NCBI GenBank assembly: GCA_028704035.1
Contig: JAQVLS010000092.1
Coordinates: forward strand, 1 to 6,669
DNA length: 6,669 nt
Direction of reading: 5' to 3'
Origin: Desulfotomaculaceae bacterium
GTDB taxonomy: Bacteria > Bacillota > Desulfotomaculia > Desulfotomaculales > Pelotomaculaceae
Position 1 is the first letter of the stretch. Each line of letters opens with the position of its first letter. Below the pieces are notes generated by a model. That model worked only from the letters and a program-made list of their open reading frames with translations, ran no database searches and was not told the DNA's origin. Positions 6,650-6,669 of the stretch are shown in pieces. The position numbers and the translations under genes are program-made.

Positions 6650-6669
6650 AATGCGACTCCCCCCTAAAA

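Noticed and set aside
1..6669. Search for CRISPR repeats, insertion sequences, tRNA or rRNA genes and phage or defence genes
   Set aside because: I saw no regularly spaced repeats, transposase, cloverleaf-like segment or defence domain. The window is filled by housekeeping and folate genes.

Overview
The window is an ordinary-looking stretch of bacterial chromosome. Almost every gene lies on the minus strand, so transcription runs from high to low coordinates: ftsH, ndk, fhs, folP, folB, folK. At the far left, on the plus strand, is the decayed tail of a NuoE-type iron-sulfur gene. Strong GGAGG-type ribosome binding sites, GTG and TTG starts, an N-terminally extended dihydropteroate synthase and medium GC content all suggest a Gram-positive anaerobe of the Firmicutes, perhaps of the Peptococcaceae / Desulfotomaculum-Pelotomaculum type. 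That placement rests on family resemblance recalled from memory, not on a search.

Layout. 6649-4820 encodes the membrane AAA+ protease FtsH and ends in a strong intrinsic terminator (about 4784-4813). Only 28-46 bases further on starts ndk (nucleoside diphosphate kinase). Directly behind it lies fhs (formate-tetrahydrofolate ligase), which belongs to a form that differs from the textbook acetogen enzyme at several conserved motifs. A gap of about 118 bases holds a good sigma-A-like promoter, overlapped by an imperfect hairpin. It is followed by folP (TTG start, strong ribosome binding site) and, 8 bases later, folB. A second, AT-rich gap of about 120 bases carries TATAAT boxes and two perfect palindromes ahead of folK. 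The left 240 bases contain the NuoE-like remnant, which converges on folK.

How the genes work together. FolB (7,8-dihydroneopterin aldolase), FolK (hydroxymethyl-dihydropterin pyrophosphokinase) and FolP (joining of the pterin to p-aminobenzoate) are three successive steps of dihydrofolate synthesis. Fhs loads formate onto the finished cofactor, tetrahydrofolate. The cluster therefore couples the making of folate to the entry of one-carbon units, which would suit an anaerobe that produces or consumes formate or uses a Wood-Ljungdahl-type pathway. FtsH and Ndk are housekeeping neighbours.

I found no mobile element, CRISPR array, RNA gene or evident new multi-gene system. The points most worth a second look are the NuoE remnant, whose four iron-sulfur cysteines are spread over different reading frames, the divergent Fhs, an Arg-to-His change in a conserved FolP motif, and the structured gaps ahead of folP and folK.
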